Source: Chaetomium olivaceum (Eukaryota; Ascomycota; Sordariomycetes; Sordariales; Chaetomiaceae). From it: a stretch of DNA of 64,000 nucleotides. The stretch spans positions 1 through 64,000 of the forward strand of contig JAYWVB010000089.1 of assembly GCA_039881045.1 (NCBI GenBank). The letters run 5' to 3'. Every line of letters starts with the position of its first letter. Position 1 is the first letter of the stretch. The translations under genes and the position numbers were made by a program. The notes under the pieces are model-generated. The model worked only from the letters and a program-made list of their open reading frames with translations, was not told the DNA's origin and did not search any database. Below are positions 9,245 to 22,431 of this stretch, piece by piece.

Positions 9245-10284
9245 GTAGAACGTCGCTCGCGGACGATGCGATGAGAGTCGTGTAAGTTGGACTGGAGTAA
9301 CTTAGGAGTAGCCGGAGTGAAAAGGGTTTGCGGCGGTTGTCGCTCGAAGGGGGTAAAAGTAGACGGTGACGGGCGTATCAAGGAATGGTGCGTATGTTCT
9401 CGCTGTTAAGGGTTTACACATGACGCCCTGCTGCATGTCGTGCTTGCAGGCCGACATGGCGTTCTAGCAAGTGACTGGTTCATGACTTTCTATAGGCAAC
9501 GCATAGCAGCAGCCCGTTAGGTCTGGACAACATCAGAGCGTGCCTCGCTGAACCGTTAGGGGTGTCCCGTCTACTGGCAAGTTGGGGCGACGCTTGAGAA
9601 AGTAGACTCCGGATTAACATGACAAACAAGGACTGATTCGATAGGAAAGGTCTATTTACTGCGGACAAAACATCATAGCACACGCAAGTTTGTGGCGGAG
9701 ACCACAACTAAACCGTTGGAGTCATTAGTATGTAAAGTGAAACCCAAGATAAGCAAAGGCTAAGTCATGTGCAACACTGAATTGATCACATCTGCTAGAC
9801 AGAGCTAAACACAGACAGCAATGCCGCCATTCCATAATCCATTGCTTAGACACAATGACCCCAATCGCACCTGAAGGGGGGGAATCACCCAAACATATCC
9901 AGAAAAAGCCCGACGCTCCCACCATCCAAGCCAGTCCATGACATACACTTTATCCAAATCCCCGGCCAACCAGCCCCTAGCCAAGAAACAGACATCCCCA
10001 GCATGAAGACGCCAACACCACACAAGATACAACGCGGAACCCGGACCGCACTGCACTGACTAAAATGCACATGCTCCATGTATATAACCTGAGCCCGCCC
10101 CCCCGGAGAACGGAACCGAAACCTAACAACAGTCACGTGTGGACTAAAACAAGATTATGTAACTAATCGAACCATTCCCTTTTCTCCCGGGTAAGCCAAA
10201 GGCAACCATGTTCCAGCGGTGAAGGTGAAGGAGGAGTAAGCGAGCAATGCGGCTAGTAGGATATAGGGATATATAGGAGAAGAT
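9245..10284. other. Intergenic region between the element and adenylate cyclase
   Basis: I see no supported gene. The right part (about 9720-10280) lies just beyond the adenylate cyclase stop and probably includes its 3' untranslated region. The short frames here lack any recognisable motif. Confidence 0.5.
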
Positions 10285-13200
10285 TCAGTTTCGAAAAATG
10301 GTGTGGTATGTGGGATGTGGGGTATCGCAGAACGAACAACTAACAATAGACACGGAAGAGACGAAAAAGGTAAAGGCGATGACGGCATGTGCACGCATAC
10401 AGCCAGCAAGCACCGGCCAAAAACCGCCGTTCAGTCGGGCGACGATTCCGGCGTGTTCACCCCCGACCCAGCAGCCGAGGCAGACCTGGATGTCGCCCGC
10501 GAAATCATCACCTGGAGGACCATCGGGGTAGGAGGAGGAATGCAGCTGCGTGGGCTCTGGTGGTGCTGCGGCGGATGAAGGTGGCCGTAGTGTCACGGCG
10601 GAGGTGGGGGCCGGGGCGGCCTCGCCCGGGTCATCGACGAGCGGGCCATAGCGAGCCTCGTACTTTTGGAGCAGGGCGAGGCGCTGGGTCAGCGTTTCGA
10701 GCACGTCGGACATGGGCGCGCGCAGCTCGCAGACCTGCTTGGTGACGGTCTGGTTGGCGGAGTCGGAGTCGGTGAGAACAAGTTTGCGGACGGCAAGGGT
10801 CGAGACGCAAGTCTGGGTTTTGTTAGTCATTGCTTCCTTTTCCCATAAGATAAACAAGAAAGAAACATACCTCGATCCGGCTGACCTGATGCTCCATGAA
10901 ATTCACCAGGAAGCGTTCCGTCACCTCTCCGCCGCGCTGCTTCATCCGTTCCATGAGCTCCGTCTCGGGCGGCTGCAACACGCGCCTGTTGACGTCCTCG
11001 AGCGTGCTGCACAGCATCTCGAGTCTCAGCGCCACATGCCACATGGCCCAGATCTCATCCGGGTTGATGGCAAGGTCGCTGTCGGGGCTCAGCACGGCGG
11101 GCTTGTCCGCCGTGGACGGCGCCCGCTCGTGAAGGGAGTGCTGCTCGATCCGCCCCGCGAGCGAGTGCGGGTACAGCGAGTAGATGTACTCTGGGTTTTC
11201 GAGGCCCTTGAGCTTCTTCTCGCCCATCTCTTTGACCTCGAAGCCCTGGCTGCTGAGGGAGCGGAGCTCGTTGCGGATGGCTCGGGCAAACATGTCCTCA
11301 TCGAAACTGTCCTCCTCTGGGGTTGTGGACTCTTGGTACGAGTCGAGGCAGCGCTGGATTTCCATGATGAAGTCCGAAGACGCGGTAATTTGTCCGCCGT
11401 CGGCGCACGCCGTGACACGGCTTGCCTTGTTTACCATCGGACCATAGTAATCCATGCGGCGGGTCACCGCATCCGGTTCAGCCAACGGCTCACCCCAGTG
11501 GATGCCCATGCGTACCGACAGGCCCCTGAAGATGAGGTTGTTGTCCCGGTCAAAGGTAGGCTGGCAGTTGATGGAGCTGAGCATCTCATTTGGCCAGTTA
11601 ACCGTTAAAAGATGTGTCTGGACGGCGAAACACCACAGGAGCGCCGAAGTGGCGGTCGGGAACGATACCATGAAGGCATCACCTTCAGTCTTAACCTCGA
11701 ACCCGCCGATAAGTCTGAGCTGCCTGCGCAAAGCCTCGTTGTGCAGCCTGATGGCCGACCTCATGGCCCCTGGGTAAGTCTCCCACAATTGCGTCGAGTT
11801 CTTGATGTCGGTGAACACGATCGCAATCATGCCAGTCGGGGCAGGCACTTCGGCCTCGAGACGCGACAAGACCGAATCGAGCGGACCGGTTGCCTTGGCC
11901 TTTCGGGCCCTGCGTGCCGCAGCGGCAGCGGCATTGGTATCGTCCTGTGGGAAGTTGAACCACGACATGCTCTGCCCTCTGTGCATGCGCGAACGCTCGC
12001 GCCGCTGCTTGAGGTTCGACACGCTCAGCATCATGACCATAATCTTCTCTCGGCAGCCGTAGGCTATCGCGAGATCACGGATCTTCTGTGCCGCTCGCAT
12101 CAGGTCACCGCGCACAGAGCGCGCAACATCGACGACGAGCTCGGGAGTTAGGTATTCCCACACCTCCCCAGTAGCCAGAAGAATCATGTCGTCTTGGTCC
12201 CCGATCGTGTGATGTTTGATGTGCGGCGCCGCCTGCACGGTCGGCATCAGGTCCGCGTAGCCAAAGGCCCGCGAGACGGTAAGGAAGTCGTTCAGGCGCC
12301 CCCGACGTGAGACCCAGCCCCCGGCATCCCGGATGCGCGACCGCTCCACGGGGTCCGCCGGGTCGTGCTTCTTGGTCAGCATCTTGGCTTTGCCGTCGGT
12401 CTGGATGAGCATAGCCTGGACATCGCCAACGTTGGCAACATAGAGCTCTTGCTCGTCGAGGTAGACAACGGTAGCAACGCCGCCCGAGTTGAGGTCCTCT
12501 TGGCTGAGCACGAGCGGAGCCTGGGATCCGCGGTGCGTCGTGATCGGCCTGTCCTCCGTGTGCTGAATCGCGGCCGTGACCAGGTCTTTGTTGAGTGATA
12601 AAAAGGCGCGCCTCAGCGCGTCTTCAGCGGTCTCGCCCTGGCTGGGTTTCAGGTTCTTCAGTTCGTAGTGTGAAGATATCGTTGAAGTTCTCGTGGAGAT
12701 ACTTGGCGATCTTGGAGCCGCCGCTGCTAAGTGATTGGCCATCAAACAACCCAGGAGAGTCTGCGAGTCGGACGAGTTGAAGCGCGGAACCACCAGGTCG
12801 ATGGTGGAGAGATGCTCGTTTTTCCCGAGAGTATCGGCCATGCCGTAGGGCAGATACCCCGCCAGAGAGCTCGACGTTCTGACACGACGGTCCTCGCTTT
12901 GGTCGGGAATGCTCGGCTGGGTCAGCGTCACGTCGATCAGGCCCAGGACACGGAGATTAGCAAGACGGCCGAAGTCGGTGAGCTGCTCGCGGTTCTGCGC
13001 ACCAGCACCAACACCGGGATAAGCCTGCTTGATCTCCAAGCGTCTATTCCCGGACAGGTTGAGATACCTGAGCTTGGGATTGAGGTTCCAGTTCCAATCG
13101 TAGGGGACGTTGGCAATGTTGTACTTGAGCGAGTTGCTGCCGCAGTCCAAGACGGCCAACCTCTTGGCTCGAGAAATGTCAGCCGGAAGGTTTGTAAACT

Positions 13201-16200
13201 TGTTGCCGTTGATGTGCAGTGTCTGCAACAAGGAATAGTCTTCCAGGTCATCCGCAGGCAGGCTCGCAAGCTCGTTGCCTGAAAGGTACAGCTCGGTTAG
13301 CTGCGGCCAGTTTTTCATTGTGCGTTGAGGCATATCGCCGAGCTCATTGTAGGACAGGTTGAGGACGCGAAGCTCGGAAAGAAGCGTGGTTTGGTCGAAA
13401 ATGTCGTCGTCCAGCTGGTTATCCGCAAGATACAAATTCCGGAGGGAACCAGCGAAAGTGTTCGTCAGGATCGCCCCGTATCCAGAATCTTTCCTAAGAG
13501 CAGGGCCTACTGGCACCGTGGAGCTACTATGCGTGCTCCGCGATACCACAGACGTGTTACGGCCTCCCCTTCCATACAACGATACCATGGAACCCTTTCT
13601 GTTATCAGCCCCCGGTACGGGCGACGGCCCTACGCTGAGGAGCGTGGCACTCGAAGCTTGGCTTGGGCGACGAGACACATCGCCCTTGAGCTCCTCGACG
13701 CTCGGCATTGGGGAGAGGCCCCGCGCCGTCCCGGATACCTTGCTGCTGAGGGAAGTGCTTGTGCTACTTGGGTCTTCGGGAGGTTGAGGTGCGCGAGATG
13801 CGTGTCGGGAAGCTATCCAAGATATTTGATGACGCGTTGAGCGTCTCCAGTTTGCTTGCCCACCACAATTCCGTCGGGAGCCTGCGGATGTTGTTTCCGC
13901 GGACGTCTAAAACACGCAGCTCCGTGAGACAGCCAATCTCTGAAGGTAGGTTGCCCACCGAGTTGTGCGCTATGCTGAAGTATTCGAGCTTTCTGAGGTT
14001 GCCAATCTGGCTAGGCAACGAGACAAAGTAGTTTCTGTCGAGGACCAGGCGCTCGAGGCTCGGCATGTTATTGAACGACTCGTCGATGCTCGCCAACTGG
14101 GCGTGGGACAGATTAAGAAGCTTGAGGGTGGGAACCGGTGACCTGATTTCGAACTTGGTGACGGGATTCGAGTTGAGTTTTAAACTTCGCAATCTTTCGA
14201 ACGTACCGACGAACTGGGAGACGGAATTGTGGTCGGCGGTCAAGATCTCCAGTTTCGGAAGCTGCGCAATCACATCAATGTTCACAATCGTGTTGTACTT
14301 GATGTCGAGTTCGCGAAGGCTGCTCAGATCTTTGAAGGACGCCGGAACGTGCCCGCCAGTCGGTTGTTAGTCACGACGAACTTCTCTAAGCTCGTCAGCT
14401 TCCCGAAGGCGTCTGGGAGGTCACTGATGAGGTTGAAGCTGAGATCCAGATCGACGAGGCTTTCCAGGTTACAGAGAAATGCCGGGAACTTCTCCAGGTA
14501 ATTGGAAGAGAGATCCAGGGCCCGCAGCACCGAATAGGCGCCGAAATAGGTGGGCAGGTGGTTAAGACGGTTGTTGGCTAACTTGAGTTTGAGAAGTCCA
14601 GTGATGCCGCCAAGGTCAGCGTGCTCGAGCTCTTCCAGGCGGTTGTTGGAAACGTCCAGAAACGTTAGTTTGTTGGCCCAAGCCAGACTCGGTGGTAGTT
14701 TCCGGGCCTCGTTGCTAAGGTACTTGATGTCACGCAGGCTGCTGCAGGCCTGGATGAAGTCCCGCGGCACGTCAAGCGACAAATTCCTCGACAGGTTGAG
14801 AGAGATGATTTCCGAAGCTTTAGAGTAGAGGATGACGGGGATTGCACTCAAGTTGCGGCCGGACATGTCGACGTGGATGTACTTTTGCATACGAGTGAAT
14901 CCCAAGTTGTGCGTCACGGCGTGAAAGTCGCTCTCTCGTGCCGACAGGAACATGAAGCGACACAGGTAACTGTTATCCTCGCGACCGATGTCCTCTATCC
15001 TGTCACGCTCCTCGTATCCGACCTGCTGCAGGAGGCGCTTCTGCATCAGGAGCGGACGCTCGGCGGAGCTGAGCACACGGGTCAAGTCATGCTTCTTCAA
15101 GACAATGTTGTAGCCCTCCATGCCGTCAATGACGTATGATTTCTTCACGATTTGTGAAACGAGATCTGACACGGTCGCGTCAAGAGCCATCTGCAGCGTC
15201 GCGAAGGTGCCGTCCGCCCTGAATACACGGATGCAGTAATTGGTCATTTTTTCCTCTGGTCTCGGCGGACTCCCGATATCGTCGGCCTCTGGAACCTGGG
15301 CTGAGACATCATCCCCACGGCGAACCGCCCAGCTGTCGGGAGCATTCCAAGCACCGCTCGGGTCGGTGGGCTGAATGGGGAGCTTGTCGAAGTCGATATC
15401 GTTCAGGAAGTCAGGGTCCATGGGCGTCAGGGGTAACGGCCTGCTCAGGATCCCCTCCATATCGCTGAGATTCGTGTCAAGGTGGAACATGGTTCCTCCG
15501 CCATCCTGCCTGTCGGTAGGCCCAATGTTCTCGTCGATGTCATCGTGTTGCCTGAGGGTGCGGGTCTTCTTGGAAGAAGAAAAGGGAAACTTGTTGTTGA
15601 AGGTCGCGCCACGTACGTACCCGGGACGCGTTCCGTAGGCATCGCGGGGGTCGGGCGAGGCTGGCCATTCGGATGCTTGAGATGACTGCCCTTCGCTGAA
15701 CGGGAACTCGTACTTGCTCGGACGTGGTTGGAGGGATTGGGAAGACACCGGAAGCTTCCTCAGATCGACTTGCTCATCCTTTTCCCTTCTCCCTCGCAGG
15801 CGACCGAGAAATCGGCGTTTATGGTGGTGGCCCGGGGACGTCTGTCCGTCGCCAACAACCGTCTTGGAACCCCAGGAGCCACTGTTTGCGCTGGGAGCCG
15901 GGCTCTGAGCGCGCGACCTCGTGCCGTACATGCCGTTCGAACCGCTGCGTTCCTTGGGCGCGGGCGCCGAAGAATCCTCCCTGCTAATCGACGGGCGCAG
16001 CGACCTCGGGTCTTCGTTGCTCTTATTGTGTCTGTGATGGCCGGGTAGGTGCACGATTGAATGGCCGGACCGGCCGGAGCCAGAAGTTTTTGGCGGGTTC
16101 TGCGCAGCACCGTCGGTCATGTAGCGGCCGCGATCCGGGCCGCTGAGGATGTCTCGAACTGGGGCTTCCCCGTATCGGGCAATGTCCTAGGTAATGGGGT

Positions 16201-17474
16201 TCAGTGTTAGAATGGCGCATAATGTTTGCATGAGACAAAGAAGAAGCTAAGTGGAGGGTTGCACGGAACGTCGCATTGGGTGATTGGCAGGGCAAAATGC
16301 CTAAAAAAGAAAAGGAGAGGATAGTGTCGAGGCTAAGGGATGATTGTGGGGTCGCATCACGTACATCGGCTTCCTGGTACAAAAACGGGACCACTTCCGG
16401 CGCCGGCACCGGGGTTCGGGGCCTTGAAGCCGGGGAACCGTCTCTGCCATGGTCGGTGGCGTTGGAGTAGTTGCGATCCCTATGCGGTCGGCTGTAGCTA
16501 TACGAATGCGATCGATGTTCCTTGCCTTGACCGAGGCTGGTGTCGGACGAGTCTCTCCCCGGAAACTCCTCCCCAAAAAAGCCCTGCAGCTTTCGTATCC
16601 CTCCTCTCGCGCCGCGGTCCGCGAACCTTGACTGCTCGCTGTTGTGGTGATGCTAGCGACGGACGGGCGCCGCTCGTCGGTGAAGTACGCAGCGTCGGGG
16701 GAGTCGGTGCTGCCGGCAGGGGTCGCGCGGCTAATCGAGGTCCGGATGCCGGGAGAGAGTCGGGAGTCTAGAGACAGATTATCGGTCGAGTCGTTGTAGA
16801 ACGTGGCGGGCGCGGGATCGGGAGGGGCCGCCGGCGAGGCGGTGCTACCGTTGCCCGTCATCCAAGGCGCGATTTGGCCGAGAGAGCCGGTGGACGGGTT
16901 GTTGTGTTGATTGCGAGACGACCGGCCGCCGGCGGGGTCGAGGATCGCGAGGTCGCGGCGGTAATCAAAGAGGTCGCTCATGGAATGATCGCGCATCGAG
17001 GTATTGGAGGTCACCGAGGAGGGGGACAGCGCGAGTCGCGCGCCGTTAGACGTGGGCGAGACCTGGCCGTCTGATTCCTTGACGGAGCTGGGTGGCGGCG
17101 CCAACGACACGGGCATCCCGTCAGCTCCAAAGTCTCGAGACAGGGATGGCACAGAAGAAACGAAGGGCAGGGCAAAACAATTGCGGGTTCACGCAGGGTA
17201 GAGAGATACGAGGGGTGGAGAAACGTAGAAGCAGCGTGTGGATAACTCACCGTATGAGATTGCCGCCCTCCTCCGTCTTCAGGCGCGACGGAGCCGCTCG
17301 TCGCGATGGGGGCGGGGCGAACCGGGAGCCATTGTTCCCTGCAGCAGCAAAGTTGGGGAGCGATGGGGTGGTGGGCGTCAAGGGTAACGGTTTCACCGTG
17401 ATGCTGGACTTCCCGCTGTCGGTGCTAGAGCCCGTCATAGAGCTGAAGCGGGAAGTATCGTCGGTTCGAGGCAT
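10285..17474 (-). CDS. cr-1: Adenylate cyclase (CR-1/CYR1/MAC1 type), about 2,200 residues, several frame breaks
   Basis: It makes cAMP from ATP in the Ras/G-protein-PKA pathway. Order from the N-terminus: a long disordered Ser/Pro-rich region (17474 to about 15260); a Ras-association domain (TNYCIRVFRADGTFATLQ); a long leucine-rich-repeat array (about 14870-12900); a PP2C-like domain (about 12750-12050); the class III cyclase domain with AIVFTDIKNSTQLWE and KTEGDAFMVSF supplying the metal Asp residues and specificity Lys, then DYYGPMVNKASR; and a C-terminal tail. Introns: one after FLYQEAD (start about 16370, end about 16185) and one at about 10819-10871; another lies near 17250. Single-base frame changes occur near 16571-16580, 14352-14354 and 13804-13812, with a compensated pair at about 12750 and 12666 that puts about 28 residues of the PP2C-like domain out of frame. 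I treat these as consensus errors. The start is the first ATG of the first exon. The exact 3' end and intron 1 acceptor are uncertain. Confidence 0.93.
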
Positions 17475-20230
17475 TGTCACCGCCCTGCAAAGCAGCAACC
17501 CGCGCGCGGTAACAAAGGGACGGCAGTTTTAGTGGTCGGCTGCCATTCCACGCACGTCTCTTAGGGGTGGGTAGCGCTGATCAGGTCATTGCCTATAACT
17601 GCGGTTCTTCTAGGTAGGTAGTTGTAGTCGTACCGCCGTCGTCACTTGTCGGCGTCTAGTCACTAGTAGCGATGTCCACGTTGGTCGCAAGCAATAATGA
17701 TGATGTGATGGTGCTGTGGTGGGATCAGGCGAAAAGTGAAGAGACAGCGCTCAAAGCACACAGCCAACCTCCACTCGCAGCAAGCTGGCGGGCGTACAGT
17801 GGGCCGGTTGGTGGGCCTTTCCCGTGCAAGATGCCGTTGCGGGTTGGGTGCAGGCCAGGGTACAGGGTTTGAGGAGGGGTGCCCCACGGCAAGGGTCGGG
17901 GTAGTATGTAATCTTGAGCTGAGAGGGAGAAGACCTTGTAGGTCACTAACTCAAGTCGGGTTGAGAAGTTGAGGAGTCAGTGCCGAGGAAACGGAATTCA
18001 ACGGGGCCGCCTCCAAGACAGCCAATATGCGTTATTTTTGGTATTTTTATTTTCTTATAATTCATCGAATTCGGAGCGGACAGCTTGCAGGCTGTACGGC
18101 TAAGAATCTCAGCGGCACGGATACTAACCTGAACGTTTGACGCGAACTAGTGGAGTGTCGCCTGGAGGTACCTACCTAAATAGGTGCTCGTCTATTATGG
18201 TTTATCGGCTGTCGTGCCTGCTCTGTTCTCAGCGTCGGGCAATTTCCTCCAAAGGAGTCTAGTTAATTCTCTGTAGGATTATGAACCAAAAAGTGCCCGA
18301 TCAACAAACCCGCGAGGCTCTTGCATCAAGGTTTCTCAAGCCTCGGTGTCGACTTCGCTCACTGAGGTCGCACAGCAGGCAGCGCCGTAATACTAGAGCC
18401 TTGTGTGCACAGGTAAGGCACCTATGTATGTATGTACATACTATTACAGTATAAGATACGGATACCGACTTATGCGATTTCCGAATTGCCGCCATAACAA
18501 TGCTGTTTGACTTCCTGGTTCAACTTTTCCAGGGACCGAACGTTCCCCCACTTTACCCGGGCGAGCCTCCGGGACCCTGCACGGCCCCGCCGCTCTCCCC
18601 AGACGGAAGCTCGGACCCGAGCCGACAAACAAGGGCCTCCGTCATCCCAGACGGAAGCGGAAGGCGTTGTAGTGTATTATGATGAAGAAAGGAAGGAATC
18701 CTCCTGCCGAAGGATACACAGACGGAACCTAGCAACCGTGACAAGGACGCAACCTCGCTTACCAGTGATAGGGAATTTGTGCCAGTACCTATGGAAAGGT
18801 CATATCCAGCCCCAATGTCCTCAGTGTGCCCAGGCGGGTGAGCCGTGCACGCTGCCGAGACGGATCTGGACTCGCGTATCGATCGAAGATCCACTTCAAC
18901 CTCCACTCAAATATCTTCCTCCCCGTCATGGATCGCTTGATCGAGATCATCAACCATTAGGGAAGCCGGAGCAATCGAAAAAGCCAGCGAGGCCGGGCGG
19001 TTCTGTTACTCGTGGACCAAGAAGATATGTCAAATTCGACCCAAGCGGATGTTGCTTTTGTATATGTAATTCCTAGTCGTTCAACGTGGGAACATCCCGC
19101 AATTGAGATTGGCCAACAGACTTCCATCCGCCATCATTTTCTCATTTCGGTAACTACCCGTTTCGAGCAGGGTTCGGCCGCGGATTCACGGTCGTCGCAC
19201 TCGGACAAAGAAACATGGCTGGACCCGAAACCGTAGTGTGGGTTGTTTCTTTGTCCAAGGCAGACACGTGCCGAGCCCAAAACACTCCGCTAAGTTTCGG
19301 CCAGACCACCCCCTCAACGAGCCGGGGTTGGCTCGTGCCAGGACTAGGGGGGGATACCCAGAAACACAAGCTAGTTAGAGTTTGGCGTTGGCCCTTTAGG
19401 GAGGAGATTCGCCATTGTCTCCTCGTGTAAACCTGGAATACATGCTCAGTATGACGACTGGGGGTTAAGCGTCAAATCGACTCAAATTGACACCTCATGT
19501 TCCAGTCCTACTCTGTAGAATGTACAGAACACGCCGGGTCCTGCAAGAAACAAGGTTATCATTATTGACGTTTATGCAGGGATCGTTCTCTGAGCAGTCA
19601 CCCAGAAACCCAGCATGAGTCTCAGAAACAACCAACAGACCTCCACAACCCCGCTCTAGAAACGGACTGTCACCGTTAAGCAGAGGTGGGAAAGATGATA
19701 GCTCAAAAATTAGGAGGAGATCGTCCTCGTCCGAAATTGTCTTTGTTCTCTCATACGAAGGGCGGTCAGTCCGAAACGCCGATCTCTGCACGACACCTCC
19801 CCTTAAGGCTGAACTGGCTGGGGGGCTGCTTTTGGTGATGTCAGAGAGGGTTGGTTGGTATGTGCCCGGTGACTTTTCTACCTAGCGTGAGCCATTGGCC
19901 GATCTCGCCTCTTCCCTGACACGTATTCTTCAACTAGACGGCATCAACTGCACGATATCCCACGGATGAGATGGTAAATGGAGCTTGCAAGTCTTGCCAG
20001 CTTCACTTTGTCTTGGGGCCCACCAATATTTGGTTTGAACAGGCCTTCAGATATCCGTTGTAGACACTCAAGTCCGTAGATTATTGCATGGCCCCGGAGA
20101 GGGCAAACAACATCATGCGAAAGGGTTCGAACTACCCGTACATGTAAAAGCAGACAGATCTATGCTGCACGAAAAGCCACATCGTCCCTCCTATGGTACA
20201 CTACCTAGTGCAAAGTCTTAGCAACCACCT
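17475..20230. other. Long intergenic region upstream of adenylate cyclase
   Basis: About 2.7 kb carries no supported gene. It probably holds the promoter and 5' leader of adenylate cyclase (nearest 1 kb) and, near 20,230, the 3' end of the RTC4-domain gene. A TATGTA-type microsatellite lies near 18,425-18,440, and a TACCTA motif common in intergenic DNA of this fungal group occurs near 18,170. A 189-codon frame on the plus strand (18507-19076) has a Cys pair but no recognisable domain, and I do not call it. Confidence 0.5.
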
Positions 20231-21838
20231 CTAGCTCGATCCCATCTCATCACTATCATCGTCGTCGTCATCGTCTAATATAACATCCGGAATCTCGTCA
20301 TTCAGCAACTCCCCAATATCACTGCTCTCCGTCAAAATCTTCCGAGCCTCCTCCACCCCGACCGCCATATCCTCCATAATCAACCGCACCGCCAGCTCCG
20401 GCACCAACACCGCCTGCAGGTACATGGTATGCCCCCTCGCCGCAATCAGCCGGTCCTCGACCGACCGCCTGCGCAGCAGCGCTGCAAACTCGCAGATCAG
20501 GTTCTCCGTCATGGCGCGCAGGCCGCGGATGCCGTAGTAGCCCGGCGTGAGGTTGGCGTCGGACTGCAGCAGCGTGCGGTTGCGGCCGGAGAGCACCGCG
20601 TCCCGGAACAGCTCGCCGCGTGGTGGCAGGGCTCGTCGCCCTCGAGGATCCGCCGCAGGAAGCTGTAGTGCGCCGCGATGCGCCTGTCTAGCGAAGGCCA
20701 CTCGATGTCCGGGTACCCCTTTTGTACCCACGTCTCGCGCGCTGTGCGCCGCCGGTGCTGCTCGCAGAAGCGTCTCATGGCGGCTACTATCATGCGCGGC
20801 TGGCTGGCTTTGAAGTCGTCGAGTTGGGCCTGGTCGACTGGTTTGTTGCAGAGCGGGCAGAGTGGGGTTGGGTTGGCGGCGTCGAGGTCGGTGAGGGGGG
20901 AGGTTGAGTCCCGGATGAGGTTGGGTTCTTGGAGTGCGTTGTTGGTGGTCTGGGACAGGGCGAAGTCGAACTTGTCGTCGTTGTCACCTCCTACAAAGGA
21001 ATCCGGGAGCTCATCCGGTATTGTGAATACCGGTCGCTGGGACTCTTCAATGTTCTCGACTTCCCTTGAAAGCATGAGGCTATCGTCATCTGGCATCCTC
21101 AGCCGCTTCTTCCGTATTGGAGACGAGTTAATCGGCGAGCCAAGATCTGGGATGGCCTTGAACTTGCGGGCTGGCGACAGCGGCTCGTCTCTTAATCCTG
21201 ACGGTGAGGGCGGGAGCCTCAGCTTGTACCTGTTCGGGTCCTCCGCTTCTGGTGTGGGCTCCTTGGGTGGGTGCTTGAAAGTCCTTGTTGGTGACGCCCT
21301 CGGTCTGGGCTTACTACCGAACCCCCTTGACTTGACGCCATAACGCCGACTTGCCGTGGGTTTCTTGGCAAACATGTCCAGTTCGAACTGACTGCCTCGC
21401 TCTTCATCGTTCGGTGAAGTCCGCTTAGGTTTCTTCGAGGGAGGAGAGCCTGTGACAGTGTTGTCACTGTCATCGATCGCCTCCTGACCATTCGCGCCTT
21501 TCAGGCTTGCATTGCGCCCCCCGAGCGGCCGGGCGTGCAGACGCCCGGTTGCGCGTGAAACGCTTTTCTGGTGCGGTAACATTTCCGTTGGACCCTGCAT
21601 TTTTGATATCCCGTCTTGGTGGGGACTTTTTATTACCACCGGAGCTGGCGAAGTGACTTGATGTAATGTTTCCCCTAGTTGATAATCCGTCGGTGTCGCT
21701 TGATTCAGAGCTGCTCAAAGGCGGAGCATCCACATCGGTATCCTTCATGCCTTTGGCAGCGGGTTTCTTGCCTATGACGGTCAAGAGGTGGGGGACGGGC
21801 TGCTTGCCGCTGAGGCCGACAAAATGTTTGCCAGCCAT
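20231..21838 (-). CDS. RTC4-domain protein (restriction of telomere capping 4 family)
   Basis: The N-terminus starts MAGKHFVGLSGKQPVP and is followed by disordered, basic, Ser-rich sequence. The C-terminal third matches the RTC4 domain: a Cys pair (PLCNKPVD), then RRFCEQHRRRTARETWVQ, YPDIEWPSLDRRI and, further on, PGYYGIRGLRAMTENLICEF and an acidic tail ending DDDDSDEMGSS. RTC4 in yeast was found through a telomere-capping screen, and its biochemical role is not known to me. Two single-base frame changes interrupt the frame, at a C6 run (21517-21522) and at about 20620-20632 inside the RTC4 domain. Both sides of each break are clearly the same protein. The gene is divergent from dynamitin with about 590 bp between starts. 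Confidence 0.8.
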
Positions 21839-22431
21839 ATCAGCGGTGGCAAGACGGATATGCGCAGCATATGATCCCAGCGAGTAATCTGCGGACAAAC
21901 TGTCTGCTATGAGGTAGCCGCGGGTGACGCGCGGATGGCGTCCAAGTCTTGTAAGCTTCAATGAGTAATACCCATTTGCATTTTCGAGCAACCTATGTCC
22001 GTGGTGTAGTGGTATTAGAAAGGAGGAAAAGTAATGAGCCCGGTCCAAAGCCGTTTGGGTACTCAGTTATGGCCGCCCAAGTTCACACGGGGTGATTCGT
22101 ACTGAGAAAGTTGAAGTACAGCCTGCATAACATCAAAGTGGGCAGGGAAAGTTGCGTAAAAACATGTCGTGCGTGAATACACTCAAAAACGATTTCAGTT
22201 CTCTGTCCCCTCTATCTCGAATAAGCAGTCGCGACATGCTATCCGAACGCGTTTGCGGGTCTTGGCCCCTGTCGAGGGATCCACTCTTTGTGGTGTCTGA
22301 ACTGCAGCACGAGGGGCGCTTTCTGCCATTGGACAAAGAGACAACCTCCTCCCGACAACAAGCCAACTTTGGTCGACCCGATCGCGAACCCAACATACGC
22401 TGGTGGATGAAAACCGTGGTACAACAACAAA
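21839..22431. promoter_or_regulatory. Divergent promoter region between the RTC4-domain gene and dynamitin
   Basis: The two genes start in opposite directions from this roughly 590-bp spacer, so it should hold both promoters. I see no clear TATA box or known operator, and no supported gene. Confidence 0.5.

Noticed and set aside
10712..11608. 298-codon plus-strand frame
   Set aside because: Antisense to the adenylate cyclase catalytic domain; no recognisable domain.
21995..22020. GTCCGTGGTGTAGTGGTA, looking like the 5' half of a tRNA gene
   Set aside because: No B box or pairing acceptor arm follows within tRNA distance.
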